From positions 1 to 6,304 of the forward strand of contig CADBNJ010000263.1 of the NCBI GenBank assembly GCA_902795955.1: 6,304 nt of DNA, in the 5' to 3' direction. Position 1 is the stretch's first letter. Every line of letters starts with the position of its first letter. This document shows positions 1 to 5,839 of the stretch, piece after piece. Under the pieces are notes generated by a model. The model did not search any database. It was not told the origin of the DNA and saw nothing but the letters and a program-made list of their open reading frames with translations. This DNA is from Oscillospiraceae bacterium (GTDB lineage: Bacteria > Bacillota > Clostridia > Saccharofermentanales > Saccharofermentanaceae). Position numbers and translations under genes: made by a program.

Positions 1-884
1 AATCCCAGCAGCACAAATACGATCACAAAATACCTCATCGACCTGACAGAGAGCGATATCAAAGAACCGTTGTGAAGGAACTCCTCGCTGAACGGGAGCT
101 TCAGCAGATAATTGAGCAGCGCGAAAGCACCGAGCCCTACTCCCACCCTGAGCACGCAGAACAGCGGATTGCGGGTATTCTCAAACTTGACGAACTTCTC
201 CTCCACCGGCATCGCCAGGAACACGCCCGCCATGACGCCCAGCGTCGAGAAATAATCTTCCGTCCTGCAATAGAACAATCCGATCAGAGTGATCGCGAAT
301 ATAATAAGGTTGACTATCCATCTGCGCTTGACTTTGCTGTTGAGGAAGAACACGCCGAACGATATCACATAGCCCATGATCCATCCGATAATGACATCCG
401 TGGGGAAATGAACGCCCAGCATCACGCGCGACAATCCGACTATGAAAGGCAATACAACCGCGCATACCTTAAAGATACGCTTTCTCTTCTCCAGCGCCAT
501 GAAAGAATAGACACATGCACTGTTCGTCGCATGAGCACTCGGGAAGGAATAGCCCTGCGCAGCAATATCCATGACGCTGCTCTCTGTCGTAGTCGGTGCC
601 TTGAGGCACTTGATCTCAGGGATATCCATGTAAGGCCTTCTCCTGAGAGCAACATTCTTGACCAGCGGATTCCACGCGACGGTCGTCACTATGGCAACTC
701 CGATCCTCTTGCCGAGTTCCTTATCGTAGCACCAGTAAATGAAGATGAGTATGACGACAAGGACCATCGTCTCACCGAAAACGGTAAACAACGCCCCCAA
801 ATACTTACCTGCCTCACCCAGCAGGTTCTGAAGCCAGATCATAAACTGAGCTTCGATCTCAAAATAAAATGTATTTCCATCCAT
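1..884 (-). CDS. PAP2-family membrane phosphatase (3' end outside window)
   Basis: Reverse-strand reading frame open from an ATG at 884 to the window edge, giving 294 visible residues without a stop. It carries the full three-part acid phosphatase signature of the PAP2 superfamily: K76-x6-R83-P84, then P115-S-A-H118, then S152-R153-x5-H159-x3-D163. Hydrophobic segments at about 28-50, 137-150, 163-180, 190-205, 212-225, 245-262 and 284-294 indicate a multi-pass membrane protein. Family members remove phosphate from lipid phosphates such as undecaprenyl pyrophosphate or phosphatidic acid at the outer membrane face; the substrate here is not determined. The second motif is PSAH rather than the usual PSGH, while the catalytic histidines are kept. 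A hydrophobic region of over 100 residues follows the last motif, longer than in minimal PAP2 enzymes. The ribosome binding site is weak (GGGGAAA about 14 bases upstream). It is divergent from the lipoprotein gene. Confidence 0.9.
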   Translation of the reverse strand, partial: MDGNTFYFEIEAQFMIWLQNLLGEAGKYLGALFTVFGETMVLVVILIFIYWCYDKELGKRIGVAIVTTVAWNPLVKNVALRRRPYMDIPEIKCLKAPTTTESSVMDIAAQGYSFPSAHATNSACVYSFMALEKRKRIFKVCAVVLPFIVGLSRVMLGVHFPTDVIIGWIMGYVISFGVFFLNSKVKRRWIVNLIIFAITLIGLFYCRTEDYFSTLGVMAGVFLAMPVEEKFVKFENTRNPLFCVLRVGVGLGAFALLNYLLKLPFSEEFLHNGSLISLSVRSMRYFVIVFVLLG

Positions 885-974
885 GAGCTATACTATTTCC
901 CCGAATTTGTATGATACAATAAATGTCGATCCAAAATCAATCAAAAAATGTTAACCACCACAAGGAGACCTGTT
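885..974. promoter_or_regulatory. Divergent promoter region with palindrome
   Basis: The spacer between the PAP2 gene and the lipoprotein gene is AT-rich. On the plus strand, TGATACAAT (912-920) is an extended -10 element with no convincing -35. On the minus strand, TATCAT (complement of 911-916) lies 18 bases from TTGATT (complement of 935-940), a plausible -10/-35 pair that starts transcription about 20 bases before the PAP2 ATG. Both -10 elements share bases inside the perfect palindrome TTGTAT-G-ATACAA (907-919), so one bound protein could affect both genes. The elements match consensus only in part; use in the cell is inferred. Confidence 0.4.
962..968 (+). promoter_or_regulatory. Ribosome binding site of the lipoprotein gene
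   Basis: AAGGAGA sits 6 bases before the ATG at 975. It fixes that start over the in-frame ATG at 948, which lies upstream of this site and would place nine extra residues before the signal peptide. Confidence 0.85.
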
Positions 975-1394
975 ATGAAAAAGTTTATGGCAACTGCAAT
1001 GATCGTATCTTCACTCTTCTGCCTCTGCTCATGCAAGGATTACAAGAATAATATCTTCTTTGAGAACAAGACAGGCGAAGAGATCGACGGTATTTATGTA
1101 AGTTCTGAAGACTCCCTGCAGTGGGGCGATAAGATGAACGAAGATTCCGTCAAGTCCGGAAGCACGCTTACGATCCCCAAGGAGAAGCTCGTTAACGGTG
1201 AAGGCAAATACGATGTAGGCGCCATTGACCACAAGGGCAACAACTACGATATTTACGAAGTGAACATCACGATAGGCGACACCCTCACCCTCTCCGAGAA
1301 GGACGGCGTTGCGATCCTCACTGTAACTACATCAAGCGGAGACACAAAGGATTACACAGGCGAAGAGATCTATAACAAAGAGAAGGAAGACTGA
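975..1394 (+). CDS. Small secreted lipoprotein of unknown function
   Basis: 139 residues. It starts with MKKF and a hydrophobic stretch (4-17) that ends in the lipobox L17-C18-S19-C20, so it is probably lipidated at Cys20 and anchored outside the membrane. Cys at the -2 position is unusual, and Cys16 and Cys18 are less likely alternative sites. The mature part is a compact domain of alternating beta-like segments with a spaced pattern: N31-x-T33-G34, I37, Y41-x-S43, W50-G51, G62, Y79-D80, D85-x-x-G88, then a closing I98/G101/L104-T-L segment. The same spacing is remembered from uncharacterised exported bacterial proteins, but no family name can be given with confidence. The tail after about residue 119 is charged and probably flexible. 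It is the only clear plus-strand gene here and stands alone, with its own promoter and terminator. Codon usage is like that of its neighbours. Confidence 0.85.
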   Translation: MKKFMATAMIVSSLFCLCSCKDYKNNIFFENKTGEEIDGIYVSSEDSLQWGDKMNEDSVKSGSTLTIPKEKLVNGEGKYDVGAIDHKGNNYDIYEVNITIGDTLTLSEKDGVAILTVTTSSGDTKDYTGEEIYNKEKED

Positions 1395-1419
1395 CAGTTA
1401 CAAGATTAATGCAGTTATG

Positions 1420-1455
1420 ACAGAGGCTGTCCCGGAAGTGACGGCCTCTGTTTTT
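1420..1455 (+). terminator. Intrinsic terminator after the lipoprotein gene
   Basis: A 12-base-pair stem (1420-1431 with 1440-1451, one T-G wobble at 1428/1443) closes an 8-base loop and runs straight into five T residues (1451-1455). It begins 25 bases after the TGA. Orientation favours the plus strand: read the other way the wobble becomes an A-C mismatch and no T-run follows, so it is at best a weak stop for the converging minus-strand operon. Confidence 0.9.
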
Positions 1456-1468
1456 GCGTAAGCTTCTG

Positions 1469-2647
1469 CTACTCTGCCATCGCATCGGACTCACCGAGCA
1501 CGTATCCGTCAACAGTCGTATTGCTGAGCATTACACCCGAATCGTCAAAATAATACCAGACCTTGCTTATCTTCTTCCAGCCCGTCACCATCGCTCCGGA
1601 TCCGGCGAAATAATACCATTCGCCGTCTACAAGCCTCCACCCGGTCACCATTGCTCCCGAATCTTTGAGATAATAAGTAACCGAATCCACACATACAAAC
1701 CCTGTCTGCATGACACATTCTTCATCGAGGTAATACCAGTATCCTCCGTCCTTGAGCCAGCCTGTTTTAGCATCTCCGTTGGAGGAGAAATAATACCAGT
1801 TATCTTCAATGAGCTTCCAGCCGGTTACCATCTCGCCGCTTTCCGCAAAGAAGTATTTCCGCCCGCCTATGTCGTGAAGTCCGGTATACATGTAGCCGTC
1901 CTCGCCGAGGTAGTACCACTTGCCGCAGACCTTACGCCATGACGCGATTATCTGCACACCGTTCTCATCGAAATACTTATAACCGTTATCATCCTTCTCC
2001 CACCTGCCGGGATCCTTGACCGCGGAGGGATCGGGTCTCCTGTAGATGTACACGCCGTAACCGCGTCCCGAACCGCTGCCGGTATTGGCAAATGCCCATA
2101 TCGCCTGAAGCTTAACTGTTTTGCCGGCGCCCGGATCGGAATAATGTGAAGGCCACGTAGTCTTGCCCCCGTGGCTGTTGACTCCGGATTTGGTACCGGC
2201 ATATATGCTGACATGCTCGGCTGCCGTTGTCTGATAATTTACCGTCGAATTCCAGACCCAGACGAGGATGTCGCCCGGCTTTGCCTTGTCTGCGATCCAG
2301 TCGCCCAGCTTAATAGCTGAATATGCATCAATTCCGTTATACTTGCGGTATGTATTATTATAGGCAACAAGAGTGTACCCGTTAGATACCATCTGCCCGC
2401 GCAGATTGGATGAACTTGAGGTGACCTTTATCTTGCCGGGATAATAACTGCAGTCATGCATTACGGTGCTTACATAACCCGCACATGTGGGAGCTGCCAT
2501 CTTGCCTACGAGGCTTTTGCAGTACTTCTCGGTATCATTCCATGTCGGACGCTTGGGCGAATCCGTGTTTGCCGCAACACTTAACGGATTCATGAGATTA
2601 ACTGCCATAGCTGCCGCCAGCAGTATGATAAACGGTCTTCTAATCAA
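1469..2647 (-). CDS. Secreted NlpC/P60-like hydrolase with eight cell-wall-binding repeats
   Basis: 392 residues. A signal peptide (about 1-26, cleavage near SVAA) leads to an N-terminal domain with papain-like peptidase features: T54-C55-A-G-Y with Cys55 as likely nucleophile, the PGD box at 124-126 followed by ILVW, and E144-H145-V-S-I-Y with His145 as the likely general base; His159 may be the third polar residue. This matches the NlpC/P60 (peptidoglycan endopeptidase/amidase) layout, though the match is distant. Residues 218-377 form eight exact 20-residue aromatic/glycine repeats (WYYF-x3-G-x-M-x-TGW type), plus a partial ninth at 378-392, as in choline- or glucan-binding modules that hold proteins to the cell wall. 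The start is TTG: an in-frame stop lies just upstream and no ATG is available. It is the last gene of the operon and overlaps the GDSL gene by 8 bases. Probable role: wall remodelling; the exact bond cut is unknown. Confidence 0.85.
   Translation of the reverse strand: MIRRPFIILLAAAMAVNLMNPLSVAANTDSPKRPTWNDTEKYCKSLVGKMAAPTCAGYVSTVMHDCSYYPGKIKVTSSSSNLRGQMVSNGYTLVAYNNTYRKYNGIDAYSAIKLGDWIADKAKPGDILVWVWNSTVNYQTTAAEHVSIYAGTKSGVNSHGGKTTWPSHYSDPGAGKTVKLQAIWAFANTGSGSGRGYGVYIYRRPDPSAVKDPGRWEKDDNGYKYFDENGVQIIASWRKVCGKWYYLGEDGYMYTGLHDIGGRKYFFAESGEMVTGWKLIEDNWYYFSSNGDAKTGWLKDGGYWYYLDEECVMQTGFVCVDSVTYYLKDSGAMVTGWRLVDGEWYYFAGSGAMVTGWKKISKVWYYFDDSGVMLSNTTVDGYVLGESDAMAE
1517..1996 (-). repeat. Eight in-frame 60-base tandem repeats encoding wall-binding motifs
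   Basis: Eight consecutive 60-base units encode residues 218-377 of the hydrolase, and the 20-residue period is never broken. At DNA level the copies are strongly diverged, except around the short block read on the plus strand as AATAATACCA or a variant, which encodes the W-Y-Y core. This points to an old array kept by protein-level selection rather than a recent expansion. Unit 1 (1937-1996) is the most divergent. The unit encoding residues 298-317 (1697-1756) has E-E-C where the others have an acidic/Ser-Gly turn. Confidence 0.85.
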
Positions 2648-3335
2648 AACTGATGCTCCTCCTGGTCACGTGATCTTTGATCGCAGCGGCGATCAGCTTG
2701 TGCCCTTCCCCGTTGGGATGGATGCCGTCCTCGCATAGATAATCAGAGTAATTCTTGCGTTCGAGGAATATCGAGGTGATGTCGATTATGGGAACATCAT
2801 TAGCGATCGCCAGCTTGAAAATCTCGATATTATAACGCTCATGCCAATTGGTGATGTACTGCTTGTCATAGCGCATCCACCGCATGATATTCTCACCGGA
2901 TATCCCTCTTGATATATGCGCAAAATACCTGGATGAATCGATCGGCGGCAGAGACAGCAATACCGGTGTCTTGCCCAGAGACTTGATCACATTGATGATG
3001 TTCGTATAAGTCTCCACAAAATCAGATATCGTGCTCATCGGGAGATGGCCTTCGTCAGGCCGCTCTGCCACCTCTTTCCAGTTGAAATCACAGTCATTGC
3101 CGCCGAACTCAAGGATGACATACTCCCCCGACGACTCCCTTATGATATCGAGATTGCGCTCAAAGATAGCCTCGCCCTTGGTGACGGTGACGCCGAACTT
3201 TGCCTTATTCTCGATCACTATCCCGAAGTATTCCTCACATATCTTCTGAAAGGAAGAGTCAGCAACCTTATAGTGCTCATCCTCGTAGATGACACCCTTG
3301 AGAACAGAATCACCGAATGCAGTCAGAGTTTCCAT
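2640..3335 (-). CDS. SGNH/GDSL-family hydrolase, cytoplasmic
   Basis: 231 residues with the SGNH hydrolase blocks in order: F7-G-D-S10 (block I, nucleophile Ser10), a glycine-bearing segment near 48-54 (block II), G78-G-N80-D (block III, oxyanion Asn80), and D203-G-I-H206-P-N (block V, catalytic Asp and His). Length is usual for single-domain members. Family members hydrolyse esters of acyl chains, acetylated sugars or lipids; the substrate cannot be read from the sequence. There is no signal peptide, as block I begins at residue 7, so it should act in the cytoplasm although the next gene is secreted. The ATG at 3335 has AAGGA 5 bases upstream, formed partly by the stop codon of the DUF3267 gene (8-base gap). 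Its own stop overlaps the TTG start of the downstream gene, which suggests coupled translation. Confidence 0.92.
   Translation of the reverse strand: METLTAFGDSVLKGVIYEDEHYKVADSSFQKICEEYFGIVIENKAKFGVTVTKGEAIFERNLDIIRESSGEYVILEFGGNDCDFNWKEVAERPDEGHLPMSTISDFVETYTNIINVIKSLGKTPVLLSLPPIDSSRYFAHISRGISGENIMRWMRYDKQYITNWHERYNIEIFKLAIANDVPIIDITSIFLERKNYSDYLCEDGIHPNGEGHKLIAAAIKDHVTRRSISFD
2656..2663 (-). promoter_or_regulatory. Ribosome binding site deciding a TTG start
   Basis: AGGAGGAG on the minus strand lies 8 bases before the TTG at 2647, inside the 3' end of the GDSL gene. With an in-frame stop at 2666-2668, it makes TTG the only workable start that keeps the signal peptide. Confidence 0.8.
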
Positions 3336-3343
3336 TACTATCC

Positions 3344-4009
3344 TTACGCAGCCGATCCCTTCTCAAAAATGACAAGTCCGCACTCTGTCGGATGATCAAG
3401 AATGACGCTGTCCTTGCCTGACATCTTGTGGAACAGGAGCATCGCAGATATCAATATATCTCCCGAGCCTCCGATGATCTGAATGATACCGATGGCCAGG
3501 ACCAGAGGATTCGCAATAAAAACGGACACGACACTTATGCCGATGCCGAGGATCGTCATGGGCATGAGAGATCCGAAGATATAGAGCGGCTTTGACAGAG
3601 GTGAAGAACATGTGCAGTAAGGCGTGAGATTCTCCTTGATAAAACCGAATTCTATATCCTTGAACCCGTGCTCTGCACCGAAATGCCAGCAGAATCCGTG
3701 TATGCCTTCATGAACGGCTGCCAGCACGATATAAGACACCACGAAGACCGCCAGACCGATGAAGTACTCGGTTGAGAAATCCCCAAACAGCCTGTTGATC
3801 CCCCAGTTGCCGTTGCGCAGATAATAGGCGGTAATGACCGCCGCAACAAAGGGCAGTGTCAGCAGTATTCCGACAAAATTCGCCTTTGCTATAGATATCG
3901 TCAGATCCTTTCTGACGAACCCCTTAGATGTCAAGTCATCCGACTTGACCTTAAAATTCTCACTGCGTCTTAATTCGGCCTCTGTAAGTGCCCTCTCCTT
4001 CCCGGCCAT
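3344..4009 (-). CDS. DUF3267 membrane zincin (putative metalloprotease)
   Basis: 221 residues. A charged cytoplasmic N-terminus (1-40) is followed by about four membrane segments (43-63, 83-99, 142-165, 168-192). The second runs into H100-E101-G-I-H104, the HExxH zinc site with two histidine ligands and catalytic glutamate. The segment G180-G-S-G-D184 in the last membrane helix could supply a third ligand, as an aspartate does in site-2 proteases. This layout fits the DUF3267 putative zincin family; no substrate is known for it. Cys132 and Cys134 (C-T-C) lie in the loop before the third helix. A strong GGAGGGG (4018-4024) sits 8 bases before the ATG and overlaps the end of the zinc-ribbon gene, whose TGA is only 5 bases upstream. 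It lies between a single-pass membrane protein and a cytoplasmic esterase in the operon. Confidence 0.87.
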   Translation of the reverse strand: MAGKERALTEAELRRSENFKVKSDDLTSKGFVRKDLTISIAKANFVGILLTLPFVAAVITAYYLRNGNWGINRLFGDFSTEYFIGLAVFVVSYIVLAAVHEGIHGFCWHFGAEHGFKDIEFGFIKENLTPYCTCSSPLSKPLYIFGSLMPMTILGIGISVVSVFIANPLVLAIGIIQIIGGSGDILISAMLLFHKMSGKDSVILDHPTECGLVIFEKGSAA

Positions 4010-4014
4010 TTACA

Positions 4015-4893
4015 TCACCCCTCCGATTGAGCTGTCTTGTTCAGATGAAGCTCCGTCACCTGTCCTCCGAAAGCAAGCACGTTCTCACGGTAGCACACAT
4101 CCTTGTCTTCATAAGAGTCATAATTCCATGCCGCCTTGCTCCTCGAGACGGTACGCGGATCGTAATTCCCGGCAACCTTTCCGTCCTGGCCTCTCCTGAG
4201 TCCCTGGAAGTACGTTCCGTCGTAAGTGATCTTCTCACCGTTCTTGGACTTGTAATGCAACTTGAATATGATGACGACTCTGTTGTGACCGTCAGTTGCT
4301 TTGTTGATAAGATATGCGCTGTCGAATTCAACGGACTCGAGCGAGTAATCCACCCACTTATTCTTGACCAGCTCGCGCACGCCATGCCTGGATTTGATCT
4401 TCGCTTTCTGAGCGGAATCGATCATGTTATCCAGCATCTCGTCAGTGACATCGGATGCGTCGATGTCGTACGGATCTCTTGATGTGGCCCTCGCCGATTC
4501 GATCATCTCTTTGAACGAAGGCATTATGCCGGAGGATACCATGAGCTTGTAGCTGCCATAGAAGATCCCCGCCATGATGAGGAGAGCGATCAGGCAGCCG
4601 AACTGCGAACTGACCTTCTTGCTGAACTGTTCCTTCTTAACGCGCTTATACTCACGCTTCTCGGCAGCGATCCGTGCCTCTTCCTCCTGACGGTGCCTGA
4701 TCTCGAGCAGTTCCTTCTCATGCTCGAACTCACGCTGTGCGCGCTCGTCCTCCGTCTGGAGCTTCTCGTACTCTACATCCGAGTCATCGTAATCGATCGC
4801 GAAAGCGCCGCCGCATGATTTGCAGCAGAGATTGTCGCCCACCCTTTCGAGCGCGCCGCCGCAATTGGGACAAGTAAGATTGACTAATTTCAT
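4015..4893 (-). CDS. Zinc-ribbon, coiled-coil, single-pass membrane protein of unknown function
   Basis: 292 residues in four parts. Residues 8-29 form a zinc ribbon with ligands C8-x2-C11 and C24-x2-C27, each pair followed by GG. Residues 38-93 are rich in Glu, Lys, Arg and Gln with no proline, a likely helical coiled coil ending in a basic run. Residues 99-118 are a single membrane helix. Residues 119-292 form a soluble domain of mixed helix then strand character with one cysteine (C267). By the positive-inside rule the ribbon and coiled coil are cytoplasmic and the C-terminal domain is outside. The C-terminal domain is not recognised. Related layouts occur in uncharacterised proteins of Clostridia. 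The start ATG shares a base with the stop of the ACT gene (TAATG) and has GGAGGG 9 bases upstream. A sensor or scaffold role is possible but is inference only. Confidence 0.8.
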   Translation of the reverse strand: MKLVNLTCPNCGGALERVGDNLCCKSCGGAFAIDYDDSDVEYEKLQTEDERAQREFEHEKELLEIRHRQEEEARIAAEKREYKRVKKEQFSKKVSSQFGCLIALLIMAGIFYGSYKLMVSSGIMPSFKEMIESARATSRDPYDIDASDVTDEMLDNMIDSAQKAKIKSRHGVRELVKNKWVDYSLESVEFDSAYLINKATDGHNRVVIIFKLHYKSKNGEKITYDGTYFQGLRRGQDGKVAGNYDPRTVSRSKAAWNYDSYEDKDVCYRENVLAFGGQVTELHLNKTAQSEG

Positions 4894-5267
4894 TAATGTG
4901 CACCCTCCACTTTATATCCGGCTTCAGATAATACTCTGACAGCTTTGTCATAATTCTCATCTTTGACAAGGATGTAATCGGTGTTGTATGTCGAGACAGC
5001 AAATATTCCGATGCCGTTGTCAGCCAGAATACCTGATATGCGTGACAGTATCCCGATAAGAGAGAAATCAAGCACGCCGCAGATCCTGAAGGACCTCCAT
5101 CCGTCCTCCCTCTCTGTCGTATTGACCGGAGTGTCTTCCGTTCTGCAGACCAGCGAGATCTCCTCATCGGTCCTGCCTATAAAATAGAATTCCCTGCTCA
5201 AGTCGATATCTGCAATATCGGCAACCTTACAGACCGTAAGATCATACGGCAGCAGCAAAAGCTCCAT
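4893..5267 (-). CDS. ACT-domain protein (COG3603/ACT_7 type)
   Basis: 124 residues from the ATG at 5267, chosen because GGAGGGG (5274-5280) lies 6 bases upstream. A longer in-frame start at 5300 would overlap the GNAT gene and adds an unconserved leader. The protein has two halves: an N-terminal ACT-like part (about 1-55) and an ACT_7-type part with W56, G64-V-L-D-F-S, G71-I-L-S, and the family hallmark S92-T-Y-N-T-D-Y near 92-98. ACT domains bind amino acids or other small ligands and usually control a partner enzyme; stand-alone members of this group are related to the arginine-sensing fold of eukaryotic CASTOR proteins, but the bacterial ligand is unknown. It begins 22 bases after the GNAT gene and is coupled to the zinc-ribbon gene by a TAATG junction. 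Confidence 0.9.
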   Translation of the reverse strand: MELLLLPYDLTVCKVADIADIDLSREFYFIGRTDEEISLVCRTEDTPVNTTEREDGWRSFRICGVLDFSLIGILSRISGILADNGIGIFAVSTYNTDYILVKDENYDKAVRVLSEAGYKVEGAH

Positions 5268-5289
5268 AACACTCCCCTCCAAACCCGGA

Positions 5290-5796
5290 CTATCTCTCAT
5301 TATACTTACGTTTATTGAACTTTTCTACCCGCAAATCCGCCACCATGATGTATTCTTCGCTGTTCTCGCCAACTGTTCGAAAGCCGGCGTTCTCATACAT
5401 CCTCACGGCGTAATTATCCTTCTGTACGGCAAGCGATGCCCTCTCAAAGCCTTCCCGGGCCAACAGCTTCAGCAATTCCCTCAGCATCTCCGTTCCGGTC
5501 CCCTGCCCGCGGTATTCCTTGTAAAGAGATATTGCCAGCGAAGGCGTGTCATCATCTACATGCCCGTAATCATTCATTATCCGCGACCACGCCGCGCCGG
5601 CAATGCGTTTGCCGTCATCTGCCACGACGCAGAAATCCCCTCTTCCCGTGCCGAAATCCCGGTAATACAGAGCAAGCTCCGGCCGCTCCACAATCTCCCG
5701 CGGCGGCGGTGTGACGCCCCCGGGAATGAAGATCGCCTCATAAAGGAAATCTCTCAGGAGATATACCTCATCATCTCTGATCCTCCGGATCATCAT
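5290..5796 (-). CDS. GNAT-family N-acetyltransferase
   Basis: 168 residues from the ATG at 5796. The GNAT fold is clear: strand and helix at the N-terminus, a V-V-A-D-D-G-K-R-I-A-G turn, the acetyl-CoA pyrophosphate loop in motif A (R-G-Q-G-T-G after SLYKEY), and motif B with N-Y-A-V-R-M-Y and AGF near the end. It transfers an acetyl group from acetyl-CoA to an amine; the acceptor is unknown. The start is uncertain. The two adjacent ATGs (5796, 5793) match where the fold begins but lack a good ribosome binding site. A GTG at 5847 follows GGGAAGGG by 9 bases, overlaps the nitroreductase end and would add 17 residues with GC-rich third positions. The TTG-initiated extension to 5901 is unlikely. 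It lies between the nitroreductase and ACT genes in the operon. Confidence 0.88.
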   Translation of the reverse strand: MMIRRIRDDEVYLLRDFLYEAIFIPGGVTPPPREIVERPELALYYRDFGTGRGDFCVVADDGKRIAGAAWSRIMNDYGHVDDDTPSLAISLYKEYRGQGTGTEMLRELLKLLAREGFERASLAVQKDNYAVRMYENAGFRTVGENSEEYIMVADLRVEKFNKRKYNER

Positions 5797-5839
5797 TTGT
5801 TCAGCACACGGATTGCCTTCGGACTTGCTGCCGTCCGCG

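Noticed and set aside
72..914. Long plus-strand open frame of 280 codons
   Set aside because: It lies antisense to the PAP2 gene, whose three catalytic motifs are complete. The plus-strand product is rich in Arg, His, Glu and Asp without any domain, and no ribosome binding site precedes it.
948..974. Upstream ATG extending the lipoprotein by nine residues
   Set aside because: It would put arginines and a proline ahead of a normal signal peptide, and AAGGAGA at 962-968 clearly serves the ATG at 975.
1454..1942. Plus-strand open frame of 162 codons opposite the hydrolase gene
   Set aside because: It is a mirror of the 60-base repeats; its periodic look comes from the minus-strand wall-binding units.
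1517..1996. Tandem 60-base periodicity as a CRISPR or mobile repeat array
   Set aside because: The units are in frame, diverged at DNA level and have no spacers; they encode a known type of protein repeat.
3988..4482. Plus-strand open frame of 164 codons opposite the zinc-ribbon gene
   Set aside because: No ribosome binding site or recognisable domain, and it is fully covered by well-supported minus-strand genes.
5268..5300. Longer start for the ACT-domain gene
   Set aside because: The strong ribosome binding site at 5274-5280 lies inside this extension and points to 5267; the extra residues do not belong to the fold.
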